Positions 35,322-43,857 of a stretch of 49,257 nt of DNA are shown piece after piece. The stretch is from Omnitrophica WOR_2 bacterium RIFCSPHIGHO2_02_FULL_50_17 (GTDB taxonomy: Bacteria; Omnitrophota; Gorgyraeia; Zapsychrales; Zapsychraceae): NCBI GenBank assembly GCA_001805645.1, contig MHGQ01000014.1:1-49257 (forward strand). The letters run 5' to 3'. The number at the start of each line of letters is the position of its first letter. Position 1 is the first letter of the stretch. The notes below the pieces were generated by a model. The model was not told where the DNA came from. It did no database searches and worked only from the letters and a program-made list of their open reading frames with translations. The position numbers and the translations under genes were made by a program.

Positions 35322-36432
35322 CATCTTCATCAGAAACAAACCTGCGATAAAGACTTAAGGTCTTATCAACCATCGTATCTGCGCCATAATGCTGCAGGGC
35401 GAACTCCCGTCCGGCATTTCCCATCTCACGCAAGCGCTTCTCATCCCCTAAAAGCTCCATAAGATCCCTTGCCAATACGGACGGACTTTCCGGCTCGATA
35501 AGGATCCCCGTTTTCCCGTGCTCAATCAAACTCGGGATGCCGCCGACATTCGAGGCAATGACAGGGAGCCCCGCGGCCTGCGCCTCCATGATCGAGAGCC
35601 CTAAGCCTTCTTGGCGGGACGGCATCACAAAGACATCCAAGACCGACAAAAGCTCTGCTGTTTTATTCACAAGAGGACAAAAAAAGACATGCCGCTCCAG
35701 ATGGAATGTCTTGACCATGGCCTTGAGCGTCTTTTCCATTTTCCCTTCACCGGCAATCAACAGTTTTACATCAGGCATTTGGGCAACGACTGTCGGCAGG
35801 GCCGCAATCAAGATGTCCTGCCCCTTAACGTCGGAAAGACGGGCGATGTTGCCGATCACCTGCCCTTCCCCAAGGTGATATTTTCTCCGAAGCTGTCGTT
35901 TCGTCTCCTCATCGGCCGGGGCATAAGCCCTCAGATCCACTCCGCTCTTGATTAAAACCACGCGCCCCTCATCGATGTGGAAATCGCTTACAAGATGATG
36001 GCAAACGGCCTCGCTGATGGCAATCACCGCATCCCCCCAACAAGGAAAAAGCCGCCTGGACAATCGCCCTTGAAAAAAACCATGACAGGTGGAGACATAA
36101 GGCCTGCCGGTCATGCTCTTCAAGAGCTGTCCCATGACCTGGGTGATGCGGGTCTGCGCATGCAGGATATCGATGTGGTGTTGCTCCATATAACGGCGAA
36201 GGCGCGGCAAGACTTTATAAATCCTGAAATCGAGTTCTGATTTTGTCCGGATATCCAGGGATGAGAGCCTTACCCCCAAAGAGGAAAATTCCTCCTCCCG
36301 CCGGCCGCCGCTTGAGACGAGATGAACCTCAATGCCACGCTGCCGCATCCCTTGGGCCAGAGTCAAAAGATAGCTTGTAATCCCGCCGGCATTTAAATGT
36401 GTCGTTAAGAAAAGGACATTCATTCTGCTCAT
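35299..36432 (-). CDS. GT4 family glycosyltransferase
   Basis: A 377-residue GT-B retaining glycosyltransferase of family GT4, which transfers a sugar from a nucleotide donor. It opens VLFLTTHLNAGGITSYLLTL, has HAQTRITQVMGQLLKSMTG and YVSTCHGFFQGRLSRRLFP. The donor site follows as IMEAQAAGLPVIASNVGGIP with the E-x7-E pattern (EGLGLSIMEAQ). Sugar and acceptor are unknown; an LPS core or O-chain role is inferred from the neighbours. Starts at 36432 and 36423 are both possible and neither has a Shine-Dalgarno. A 25-bp palindrome lies directly upstream. Confidence 0.9.
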   Translation of the reverse strand: MSRMNVLFLTTHLNAGGITSYLLTLAQGMRQRGIEVHLVSSGGRREEEFSSLGVRLSSLDIRTKSELDFRIYKVLPRLRRYMEQHHIDILHAQTRITQVMGQLLKSMTGRPYVSTCHGFFQGRLSRRLFPCWGDAVIAISEAVCHHLVSDFHIDEGRVVLIKSGVDLRAYAPADEETKRQLRRKYHLGEGQVIGNIARLSDVKGQDILIAALPTVVAQMPDVKLLIAGEGKMEKTLKAMVKTFHLERHVFFCPLVNKTAELLSVLDVFVMPSRQEGLGLSIMEAQAAGLPVIASNVGGIPSLIEHGKTGILIEPESPSVLARDLMELLGDEKRLREMGNAGREFALQHYGADTMVDKTLSLYRRFVSDEDDEKNSCR

Positions 36433-36435
36433 ATA

Positions 36436-36460
36436 CCCCGTCCGCCTAAGGCGGACGGGG
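36436..36460. repeat. Perfect 12-bp inverted repeat upstream of the GT4 gene
   Basis: The arm CCCCGTCCGCCT is followed by one base and then its exact reverse complement, so 25 bases are symmetric. It lies four bases above the first possible GT4 start (36432). As minus-strand RNA the same symmetry would give a GC-rich hairpin just before the coding start. It is next to a second, longer foldback (36472-36574). The form suggests a dispersed palindromic repeat, but only one copy is seen. Confidence 0.7.
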
Positions 36461-36471
36461 ATTCAAAATCG

Positions 36472-36574
36472 CAGGAATGAAGCCCTACCTGGATACCCCG
36501 ATGCTTGCCCCGTATAAATCCCTTCAGGATTCTACGGGGCTTGCATCGGGTAGTGTAGAAGGCTTCATTTCCTG
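36472..36574. repeat. About 103-base imperfect foldback between two glycosyltransferase genes
   Basis: Four nested stems can be read. 36472-36484 pairs with 36561-36574 (13 pairs, one bulge); 36485-36488 with 36555-36558; 36494-36504 with 36543-36552 (10 pairs, one bulge); and 36507-36514 with 36533-36540 (8 pairs). An inner AATCC/GGATT stem sits in the loop. The outer stem runs into the last codons of the GT4-GT9 gene. It could be a structured 3' end, an inactive small transposable element or an RNA. Together with the palindrome at 36436 it fills the 132-base gap. Confidence 0.65.
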
Positions 36575-38667
36575 TCTTCCATAAATTCCATAACCCTGCC
36601 GGCGACCTCTTCGGGTGATATATCTCTCATGCAGACATGCGTCATCATCGGACACCGCGGCTTGTAACACGGCGCACAGCTTAATTTCTTTTCGAGGATA
36701 ACCATCTTCGGGGCAGGCGGCCTATGCCGTTTGGAGTCCGTCGGGCCAAAAAACGCAATGACGGGAATCCCCATAGCGGCGGCCACATGCATCGGCGCCG
36801 AATCCGGCGTTATATAGACCTTGCATTTTTCTATCAAAACGGCCAGATGCAAGATATCGGTGCGGCCGATAAAAACGGCCGGTTTGGATCTTGTCTTCGA
36901 TAGAAGTTCCTGGCCGCGCCACCGGTCTTTTTCCATCCCCGTAATGAGGACACGGATGTTTTTACCCGCGAGGATATCGCACAGACGAGCCATAGACTCC
37001 AGAAGCCAGTTCTTGGTCTGCCACTTCTGCGAGGCCGCAATATTCATGCCGACGATATTTGTGCTGCTGCCCAGCCATTCGGAATCCAAAAGCTCTCTGA
37101 CATACGCGCGGTCACGGGCAGAAGGCCACAGCTCAAGCCGCATATTTTCGCTGTAAGAAATATCCAAGGTCTTAAGCAGCTGAAACTGATGTTCGACCGG
37201 AGGAAGATCGTCGCGGTATGTCCTTAAAGGGTGGCTGAGAAGGCTTCCCCATTTCCCGTTTTTGAAGCCATAACTCTCCCTCGGGAAACTCAAAAACGCC
37301 AAAAGGTGGCTCTTGCGGCTGTTTTGAAAATCAATAATTTTGTCAAAACGGTACTTTCGCAGCTTGTGTGAAAACAAAATCGTCCGGATCCATCCCTTCT
37401 GCTTATGATGGGCATCATAGATGATAAGACCGTCCACATAGGGACAATTCTGCAGGACATGGCGCGATTCCTTGCCCACAAGACAATAAATTTTCGCCTG
37501 AGGGAATCTCTCGCGCAGGGCCTTCAGGGAAGGTGTGACCAAGACAACATCTCCCAGCGAGCTCATCTTAATCACAAGAATATTGAGTGTGTTCAGCAGT
37601 TCCTCATAAACCTGGATCGTCCTTAAGGCCATCTGATCCAGAGTGAATTTTTCTTTCAATTTCTTGCGCCCCGCCTCCACCAACTGCCCCGCCAGCTGCC
37701 GGTCTTTAAGGACACGCATCACTTCCCTGGCCATGGCATCGGTATCCTTAGGCAATACCAAGAGACCGGTTTTTCCGTCATCGATAATATCCACCACCCC
37801 GCCGACGCTGGTAGCAACAACCGGCACACCCGCGGCCTGGGCCTCCAGGATCACCCTGCCGAAGGCCTCCTCGGTTATGGTCGAAAGGACAAGCACGTCG
37901 CTGTGAGATAAAAGCTGCGGGATATCCCGCCGGTTTCCTAAAAATTCGACGCGCCCCTGAAGGCCTGACTGACGCACCAAGACCTCGAGCTCGCGTTTAT
38001 AAGAGGCCTTGGCAGGCGGGGCATCGCCGATAACCCAGATACGGATATTCGGCATCACCCGCGCCACTTTTGCCATAGACTTTAAAAAAAAGGTGTGCCC
38101 TTTTAAAGGGGTAATACGTCCGATGATCGCAATCGTGTAGAATGATTTTCCCGGCGTCTCCTCTCTAGGAACGTTAAATTTTTCCATGTCGATACTGCGG
38201 GGAATGCACCGAAGAGATCCGGAAGAGACGCCAAAATCGTCCCTCATGTGCCGTCCGATCGCCTCGCTGGGGACAATCACAAGCTTAGGCCATCCCATCA
38301 CCTGGCTAAAGAGCCGGTTATTATAATAGCCGTGGCATGTCGTGATGAAAGCCGCCTTCGTTGTACGGCAGGCGAAATAGGCAATCCAGGCGGGCACCCG
38401 CGAGCGGGCATGAACCACATCTACCCCCTCATCTTGAATAATCCTGCGCAGCGCCTTGACCATGCGAAACATCCCCCCTAACGACTTCTTATGGACGGGG
38501 AGGGTGTAATGCTTCGTTCCCGACTGCTCCAATAAGGGGACCAGCTCTCCGCCGTGGGAGACGACAATAGAGGTGTGCCCGTGTCTTGTCAGATATTGGG
38601 CAAAGTCAACGGTTCCTGTCTCAACGCCGCCTACATTCAACTCAGGGAGTATCTGCAAAACTTTCAT
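36565..38667 (-). CDS. GT4-GT9 two-domain glycosyltransferase fusion
   Basis: One open frame of 700 residues joins two complete enzymes. Residues 1 to about 360 are a GT4 enzyme, with LQILPELNVGGVETGTVDFA, ITTCHGYYNNRLFSQVMGW and TEEAFGRVILEAQAAGVPVV. From about 361 a GT9 heptosyltransferase domain begins NILVIKMSSLGDVVLVTPSL, and continues with VGMNIAASQKWQTKNWLLES and ITPDSAPMHVAAAMGIPVIA. Separate GT4 and GT9 genes lie next to it. The joint looks like a lost stop between tandem genes, with no linker. It may add two sugars in sequence. The ATG at 38667 lacks a clear ribosome binding site. Confidence 0.88.
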   Translation of the reverse strand: MKVLQILPELNVGGVETGTVDFAQYLTRHGHTSIVVSHGGELVPLLEQSGTKHYTLPVHKKSLGGMFRMVKALRRIIQDEGVDVVHARSRVPAWIAYFACRTTKAAFITTCHGYYNNRLFSQVMGWPKLVIVPSEAIGRHMRDDFGVSSGSLRCIPRSIDMEKFNVPREETPGKSFYTIAIIGRITPLKGHTFFLKSMAKVARVMPNIRIWVIGDAPPAKASYKRELEVLVRQSGLQGRVEFLGNRRDIPQLLSHSDVLVLSTITEEAFGRVILEAQAAGVPVVATSVGGVVDIIDDGKTGLLVLPKDTDAMAREVMRVLKDRQLAGQLVEAGRKKLKEKFTLDQMALRTIQVYEELLNTLNILVIKMSSLGDVVLVTPSLKALRERFPQAKIYCLVGKESRHVLQNCPYVDGLIIYDAHHKQKGWIRTILFSHKLRKYRFDKIIDFQNSRKSHLLAFLSFPRESYGFKNGKWGSLLSHPLRTYRDDLPPVEHQFQLLKTLDISYSENMRLELWPSARDRAYVRELLDSEWLGSSTNIVGMNIAASQKWQTKNWLLESMARLCDILAGKNIRVLITGMEKDRWRGQELLSKTRSKPAVFIGRTDILHLAVLIEKCKVYITPDSAPMHVAAAMGIPVIAFFGPTDSKRHRPPAPKMVILEKKLSCAPCYKPRCPMMTHVCMRDISPEEVAGRVMEFMEDRK

Positions 38668-38686
38668 CTTTTAAATCCATCTATCA

Positions 38687-40666
38687 TTAAATCACCCGGC
38701 GCATGGCCTCAAGGATAACCGTCCGATCATCCAGAGTTTTGGTCCGAATCTTATTCTTGGCGACATCATAAACGGCATGGCCGATATCCTTGACATTGGT
38801 AGAGAGTACATACCCTTGCGCATTCAGACCATCGATAAATTTCTGATGTTTGTTCCCTTGCAACGGCGTTTTCTTGCGGCATTCCGGCGAAAAGACAATC
38901 GTGTTTTTCCCTGAACTGGCCGCCTCCGAGATCATCGAGATACTGTCGCCCGAGACCACATGGATATCGGACAACCCTAAAATACCCCCCACGGCCTCCG
39001 TCACGTCATCCTGACCGGCCAATATCAGCAGACGGCAGGAAGGATGTCTTTTTAACATTTTCTGCAAAAGCTGTTCAAGATACGGAGGTGTCCGTCGGGA
39101 GGTCGTGGCGAGGATATCGGCATTAATTTCCCGCGCCACCTCGGTAATCTGGTGGACCAAGGTCTTTATCTGCTGTTCGCTTAAAAAAACGTTTTTGGCA
39201 TCGCCTCCAATAAAAAGGCCGATCTTGGCCTTAAGGCTGTCCTGCAGGTGAGAATACCGCAGCAACAAGAGACGGGACTGCTCTTCTTGATACTCTTTCG
39301 TAATAAGATTAGGGGCGGCCAAAGTCGAAACAACATTGCCGGCGGCCCTCCCTGCGGGCAAGGCCTCATGCCGCGGCAAGATAACAAGGTCGAATCTGCG
39401 ATAACCCAAAATCCCCGGTTTAAGGATAACGATACTTTTGGCATGATAATCCCGTGCCAGAAAGTTGTTTATACCGGCAATGGAAGAGCCGCAGGAAATA
39501 ATAAAGTCTGCTTTGATTTTGACGGCCTGTGCGAAGGAATCTTTTGTCAGAAAATATTTCAAGAGCGCCAAACGTCCCTGATACAAAAAGGGATGCCCTA
39601 TAAAACTCAGCAATGCAAATGCGCGGCGCACCAGCGCACTCCTGAAAACGACAGGAACCGTCTGAACCGTTGCACGGATATTCCTCTCGGACAAGGCCTT
39701 CTCAAGTATTTGGGCCGCGGCCTGAGACTGCCGCAGGTGCCCGGTCCTGCCGTCAGAGAGAACGGCAATACTGGACTCGTCGGAATATTTCCAGATTTTA
39801 TAAAACCACATATACTCCGACGGGTATTGACGGATATAATCCTCCATGATTTTTGTGATACGCGACAGGTTAGAGACAACATCCTGCTCCATATTGCCGG
39901 TTTGGATGAGTTCGAACGGCTGATGAACGACCATCCGGTGGCCCCCGTTACTCTGGCGGTGGATGACGCTGAAGCAAAGAGGCACGCCCCATTTCAATCC
40001 CATCCGCACCGCCCCCACCGACAGGGAGGCCCTGCGGCCGAAAAAAGGCACCAACACCCCGTCTTTCCCTCCCTGATCCACAACCATCCCAATGACCTCA
40101 TTATTCTTGAGGCCCCGGATAAAGTCCCGCGTCCCCATGCCGCGCGAGAGGACAACATACCCCCCGCAGGAACGGTAAGAATTCAAAAGTTCATCCAGAC
40201 GCGAATACTTAGACTGCGGCCGGACAATGACCTTGTACGGCAGTCCCATCATCGCACAGGAGAGACTGGCCAGCTCCCAGCTGCCAAAATGCATGGCGAG
40301 CATAATAGCCCCCTTACCCTTCTTGAGGCATCCGGCCAAATGCTCTTCTCCTTCTACCGTAATCAATTTCTTGAATCGATCAGGGGTAATGAGGGGCATA
40401 CGGAAAAGATCGATAAAATTCTGGCCATAATTTTTAAACAGATTCTTTGTGATTCTCTTGATCTCGCCGGGCGTCTTCTCGTGGGCAAAAGCCCGCCGGA
40501 GATTGGCATAAGCGAGAGTCTTATGCTTCATATCGCCGTAATAAGCAAGGATGCCGATGAGCCTGCCTATACTTAAGGCTAATCCCAACGGCACGCCGCG
40601 CACAATTTTGCCTAGAATATTAATGCTGTGAAAAATGAGTGATTCTTTGAATGAATTCACCTTCAT
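38687..40666 (-). CDS. LpxL-type acyltransferase fused to an ELM1 (DUF1022) domain
   Basis: A 659-residue protein in one frame. Residues 1 to about 295 match the LpxL/HtrB lauroyl acyltransferase family, which adds a secondary acyl chain to Kdo-lipid A. The catalytic HX4E motif is in MHFGSWELAS (H126, E131), followed by GMVVDQGGKDGVLVPFFGR. From about 299 to the end is an ELM1/DUF1022 domain, with IAVLSDGRTGHLRQSQAAA, DFIISCGSSIAGINNFLA, LFIGGDAKNVFLS and VVSGDSISMISEAASSGKN. Its GT-like fold and role in bacteria are not established. The gene overlaps lpxK by 47 bases, tying both to lipid A. Confidence 0.86.
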   Translation of the reverse strand: MKVNSFKESLIFHSINILGKIVRGVPLGLALSIGRLIGILAYYGDMKHKTLAYANLRRAFAHEKTPGEIKRITKNLFKNYGQNFIDLFRMPLITPDRFKKLITVEGEEHLAGCLKKGKGAIMLAMHFGSWELASLSCAMMGLPYKVIVRPQSKYSRLDELLNSYRSCGGYVVLSRGMGTRDFIRGLKNNEVIGMVVDQGGKDGVLVPFFGRRASLSVGAVRMGLKWGVPLCFSVIHRQSNGGHRMVVHQPFELIQTGNMEQDVVSNLSRITKIMEDYIRQYPSEYMWFYKIWKYSDESSIAVLSDGRTGHLRQSQAAAQILEKALSERNIRATVQTVPVVFRSALVRRAFALLSFIGHPFLYQGRLALLKYFLTKDSFAQAVKIKADFIISCGSSIAGINNFLARDYHAKSIVILKPGILGYRRFDLVILPRHEALPAGRAAGNVVSTLAAPNLITKEYQEEQSRLLLLRYSHLQDSLKAKIGLFIGGDAKNVFLSEQQIKTLVHQITEVAREINADILATTSRRTPPYLEQLLQKMLKRHPSCRLLILAGQDDVTEAVGGILGLSDIHVVSGDSISMISEAASSGKNTIVFSPECRKKTPLQGNKHQKFIDGLNAQGYVLSTNVKDIGHAVYDVAKNKIRTKTLDDRTVILEAMRRVI

Positions 40667-41690
40667 CGCCCTCCAACGCTATTTGAATCTTCAAATAAAA
40701 CAACCTTATCGTGCGGTCAAAGATATCCAGAAAGGGTATCAATTTCACCGCATCTTTTTCTGTAGTGACAAGGGTGTCTATATGATTCTCATGGCAACGC
40801 TCTACGAGCCGGCGGATATCCTGGTTATTATAACTGTAATGATCCATAAAAGCGACGGGCTCCTTTACACGCGCGCCCAGATCCGTCAAAATTTTTTGAA
40901 AGGACGCCGGATCGCCGATGCCGCAGAAAGAACAGATCTCTTTTCCCTTTAAAAAAGATAAATCCTCCGCCCCATCCGAGCGCACATCCCTCAAGCCGAC
41001 GGGGTGATGACGCGCCCAGACAATCATTTGATCCGGACAAAGGACTGCCAGACGTGTCTTGATCTCTTGGATGGTATCTCCACCGGCAAGGTTCGTCTTT
41101 GTAACCACAATCATATCGGCCCTCTTCAAGGCGTTCAAAGGCTCCCGCAAGATGCCCCTCGGAATCAAACAACCGTTGCCCCACGGATTGACAGCATCCA
41201 GGACAACGATATCCATATCCCTCGCCAATCGCCAATGCTGGAATCCATCATCCAGGATAAAAATGTCCGCCGCATGACCTTTAAGGAAATCCTGCGCATT
41301 CTGAAAACGGTTGGGGCCGACAAGGACAGGCACATCAGCCAAAGCCCTTCTGATCATCGCCGCCTCATCGCCTTCCAGACGCGAAAACGCTCCCCCTTTA
41401 TCCATATATCCACGCGTCAAGACAACAGGTTTGAAATTTTTGTCCTTAAGAATCTGCGCGAGGAACATCACAAGAGGCGTCTTGCCCGACCCTCCCACGG
41501 TGAGATTCCCGACACTGATGACAGGCCTGTGGAGCCGCCGGCGCCGGAAAATACCCTTTTTATAAAAAAACACAATCCTCTTTACCGCCGCCCCGTAAAC
41601 ACAGGACAAAACCCATAGGAAAAAAATTCCTATCCCTGCCAGAGGGCCGTTCACCTGATCCGTTGCCATGCGATATAAAATCCTCTTCAT
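40620..41690 (-). CDS. lpxK: Tetraacyldisaccharide 4'-kinase
   Basis: LpxK phosphorylates the lipid A precursor at the 4' position to give lipid IVA. The 356-residue protein has an N-terminal membrane-associated helix (about 14-36). The P-loop VISVGNLTVGGSGKTPLVMF and the family blocks VVLTRGYMDKGG and DIFILDDGFQHWRLARDMDI follow. IVVLDAVNPWGNGCLIPRG, FCGIGDPASFQKIL and LVTTEKDAVKL complete the call. The length agrees with the family. Its ATG overlaps the waaA stop by four bases, and its end runs 47 bases into the acyltransferase fusion. Confidence 0.96.
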   Translation of the reverse strand: MKRILYRMATDQVNGPLAGIGIFFLWVLSCVYGAAVKRIVFFYKKGIFRRRRLHRPVISVGNLTVGGSGKTPLVMFLAQILKDKNFKPVVLTRGYMDKGGAFSRLEGDEAAMIRRALADVPVLVGPNRFQNAQDFLKGHAADIFILDDGFQHWRLARDMDIVVLDAVNPWGNGCLIPRGILREPLNALKRADMIVVTKTNLAGGDTIQEIKTRLAVLCPDQMIVWARHHPVGLRDVRSDGAEDLSFLKGKEICSFCGIGDPASFQKILTDLGARVKEPVAFMDHYSYNNQDIRRLVERCHENHIDTLVTTEKDAVKLIPFLDIFDRTIRLFYLKIQIALEGDEGEFIQRITHFSQH

Positions 41691-42949
41691 GCCTTTAATA
41701 CCCCAGAGATGAGCTCAAGAGTTTTTTGTGTTGCCCCCTGACAGATCTTAATCATCTCCCGCGCCGACGCCCCCGCCGCCTCGGCCCGGGAGGGCGATGC
41801 CAAAAATTCCCGCATCGCCTGCCACAATTCTTCCTCCTGCCTCACCTGCACGAGGGCCCCTGTCCTTAAAAAAATCCGCACCACATCTTTGAAATTCTGC
41901 GTCCAGGGGCCGACAAACGTGGGTTTCCCAAAATAAAGCGGTTCAATCATATTCTGCCCGCCGCCTACTTTGAACGTCTTTCCGATAAAAACAACCTCGG
42001 CCAGACTATAAAAGACACGCAGATAACCTATGCTGTCAACGATCAGAACGACTTGGGCGTCTCCTTTTGTATCACGGTATTGCGATAATCTCAACGGGAG
42101 AAATCCTTTTTGCTGCACCAAACGCGCGATATCTCCGGTGCGTTCTATGTGCCGGGGGACAATCACCAGCCGCAACCGGGGAAATTCGCCCCGCAGCCTC
42201 GTATAAGTCTCCATAACGATCTCTTCTTCCCCGGGATGCGTGCTTCCGGCAACCAAGAGACGGTCACCTTCCTCAAACCCGAAATCCTTTTTTGCGACCG
42301 GCGCCGTTTCAGGCAAACTATCAAATTTGAGATTACCCGCCACATGCACTTTAGAGGGTTCTGCTCCTAAGCGTATAACCCTCTCTGCATCCAATGGGCT
42401 TTGCATGCAAAATACCGAGATACAATCCAACACCCTTTTGACAAAACCCGAAATCCTTTTATACCCCTCAAATGCCCTGTCGGAGATGCGGCCGTTGACC
42501 TGAATAATGGGGACGCCCTCTTTTTGAAGACACCTGTACAAATTAGGCCATATTTCCGTCTCGGCGCAAATATACATTTTCGGCCGAATAGCCCTGATAT
42601 AGCGTCGCACGACCCAGCTAAAATCCAAGGGGGCGTAAATGACGCGGCAGATGTCTTTCAATTTGGTCTGTGCGAGCCTTTGGCCCGTCGGCGTTACGGT
42701 GGAGAGAATAAAGGTGTGCCCTGAAAACTTTTCTTTCATCCGGAGGATCAAATCCTCCACCGCCAATACCTCTCCGACGCTGACGGCGTGAAACCAAATA
42801 ACGTTCCGGCAGGCACAGGCCTCACGCAACGCGGAAAGGGAAAGACCTAAGCGCATCCAGAATCCCCTGTGCCATTTCCCCCTCACCCCCAGATACGGCA
42901 GATACAGGAGGGCGCATAAGAAAAATATCGCATCATACACAATAAACAC
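41687..42949 (-). CDS. waaA: 3-deoxy-D-manno-octulosonic acid transferase
   Basis: WaaA (KdtA) transfers Kdo from CMP-Kdo to lipid IVA at the inner membrane. The 420-residue protein has an N-terminal membrane anchor (about 5-20), then VIWFHAVSVGEVLAVEDLIL, FILSTVTPTGQRLAQTKL, ICAETEIWPNLYRCLQKEGV and IQVNGRISDRAFEGY. LLVAGSTHPGEEEIVMETY and FGKPTFVGPWTQNFKDVVRI follow. The start is GTG at 42949, six bases after AAAGG. Whether one, two or more Kdo residues are added cannot be read from the sequence. The four kds genes at 28144-31200 make its donor. Confidence 0.96.
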   Translation of the reverse strand: MFIVYDAIFFLCALLYLPYLGVRGKWHRGFWMRLGLSLSALREACACRNVIWFHAVSVGEVLAVEDLILRMKEKFSGHTFILSTVTPTGQRLAQTKLKDICRVIYAPLDFSWVVRRYIRAIRPKMYICAETEIWPNLYRCLQKEGVPIIQVNGRISDRAFEGYKRISGFVKRVLDCISVFCMQSPLDAERVIRLGAEPSKVHVAGNLKFDSLPETAPVAKKDFGFEEGDRLLVAGSTHPGEEEIVMETYTRLRGEFPRLRLVIVPRHIERTGDIARLVQQKGFLPLRLSQYRDTKGDAQVVLIVDSIGYLRVFYSLAEVVFIGKTFKVGGGQNMIEPLYFGKPTFVGPWTQNFKDVVRIFLRTGALVQVRQEEELWQAMREFLASPSRAEAAGASAREMIKICQGATQKTLELISGVLKA

Positions 42950-42972
42950 GCTTTGCCTTTTAAGGATTAAGC

Positions 42973-43833
42973 CTAAGCCCTCGGATGGGCCTGGTTATAA
43001 ACTTTTTTTAAGCGGTCTGTTGTGACATGGGTGTAAATCTGGGTCGTCGAGAGATGCACATGTCCCAACAGCTCCTGGACAGAGCGCAGGTCCGCTCCCC
43101 TGTTTAAAAGATGCGTGGCAAACGTATGCCTGAGGACATGAGGCGAGATGTTCTGGGACAGACCGGCCGCATGGATATATTTACGAATGATGTTACGGAC
43201 ACCGCGGTCGGAGAGCCGCGTCCCGTTTTTATTTAAGAAAAAAACCTGGGATTTTTCTTTTCTGTGATCGAGATAATCCTTGATGGCCGCAACGGCCTTA
43301 TCGCCTATGGGAACGAGCCGCTCTTTCTTTCCTTTGCCGGCAACCTTGACCATGTTGCTGATGAGATCCACGCCTGAGACATCCAGGCCCACCAGCTCGC
43401 TCACCCGTATCCCCGTGCTGTAAAGCGTCTCGAAAATGGCGCGATCGCGCCTCCCCTGCCACGTTTCATGGCAGGGACTTTCAATAAACCGCGTCATCTC
43501 CTCCTCTGTCAAAAATTTCGGTAGCCTCTTTTCCACGCGGGGGGACATAACAAGAAGCGCCGGATTATTTTTAATGAGACCCTCCCGGTGAAGAAACCTA
43601 AAAAAGCTCCTCAGAGAAGAGAGTTTTCTGGCAAGGGTGCGGGAACGATACTGTTTGGTCCTTAATTGGGCAAGGTATTTTCTTAAAAGGGGATAATCAA
43701 CCCTTTCCCAGGGGATCTCTGCGATGAAGCTGCCCAATTCTATCAAATCGATTCTGTAATTTAAGAGGGTATGCCGGGAGTAATTCTTCTCTATCTCTAA
43801 GTAGGAAATGAATTTGTCAATATAACGATCCAT
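42973..43833 (-). CDS. Tyrosine recombinase XerC/XerD
   Basis: A 286-residue site-specific recombinase that resolves chromosome dimers at dif in model systems. The N-terminal SAM-like domain (KFISYLEIEKNYSRHTLLNY) is followed by the catalytic domain. Its full residue set is R143 (TGIRVSEL), K167, H232 and R235 (HVLRHTFATH), H258 (LLGHVHLSTTQ) and the nucleophile Y267. It directly follows topA, the usual site of xerC in bacteria with dprA-topA-xerC order, so XerC is favoured over XerD. The length is that of a housekeeping Xer rather than a mobile integrase. Confidence 0.92.
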   Translation of the reverse strand: MDRYIDKFISYLEIEKNYSRHTLLNYRIDLIELGSFIAEIPWERVDYPLLRKYLAQLRTKQYRSRTLARKLSSLRSFFRFLHREGLIKNNPALLVMSPRVEKRLPKFLTEEEMTRFIESPCHETWQGRRDRAIFETLYSTGIRVSELVGLDVSGVDLISNMVKVAGKGKKERLVPIGDKAVAAIKDYLDHRKEKSQVFFLNKNGTRLSDRGVRNIIRKYIHAAGLSQNISPHVLRHTFATHLLNRGADLRSVQELLGHVHLSTTQIYTHVTTDRLKKVYNQAHPRA

Positions 43834-43857
43834 AGGTCCGATGGGCCCGCCCTTGCC

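Noticed and set aside
39248-40576. Long open frame of 442 codons on the plus strand
   Set aside because: It lies wholly antisense to the LpxL-ELM1 gene, shows no family motif or ribosome binding site, and is a shadow of that gene's codon use.
42973-43833. Integrase of a mobile element
   Set aside because: The tyrosine recombinase sits beside topA and dprA in the conserved housekeeping order. No attachment-site repeats, tRNA target or cargo genes are near.
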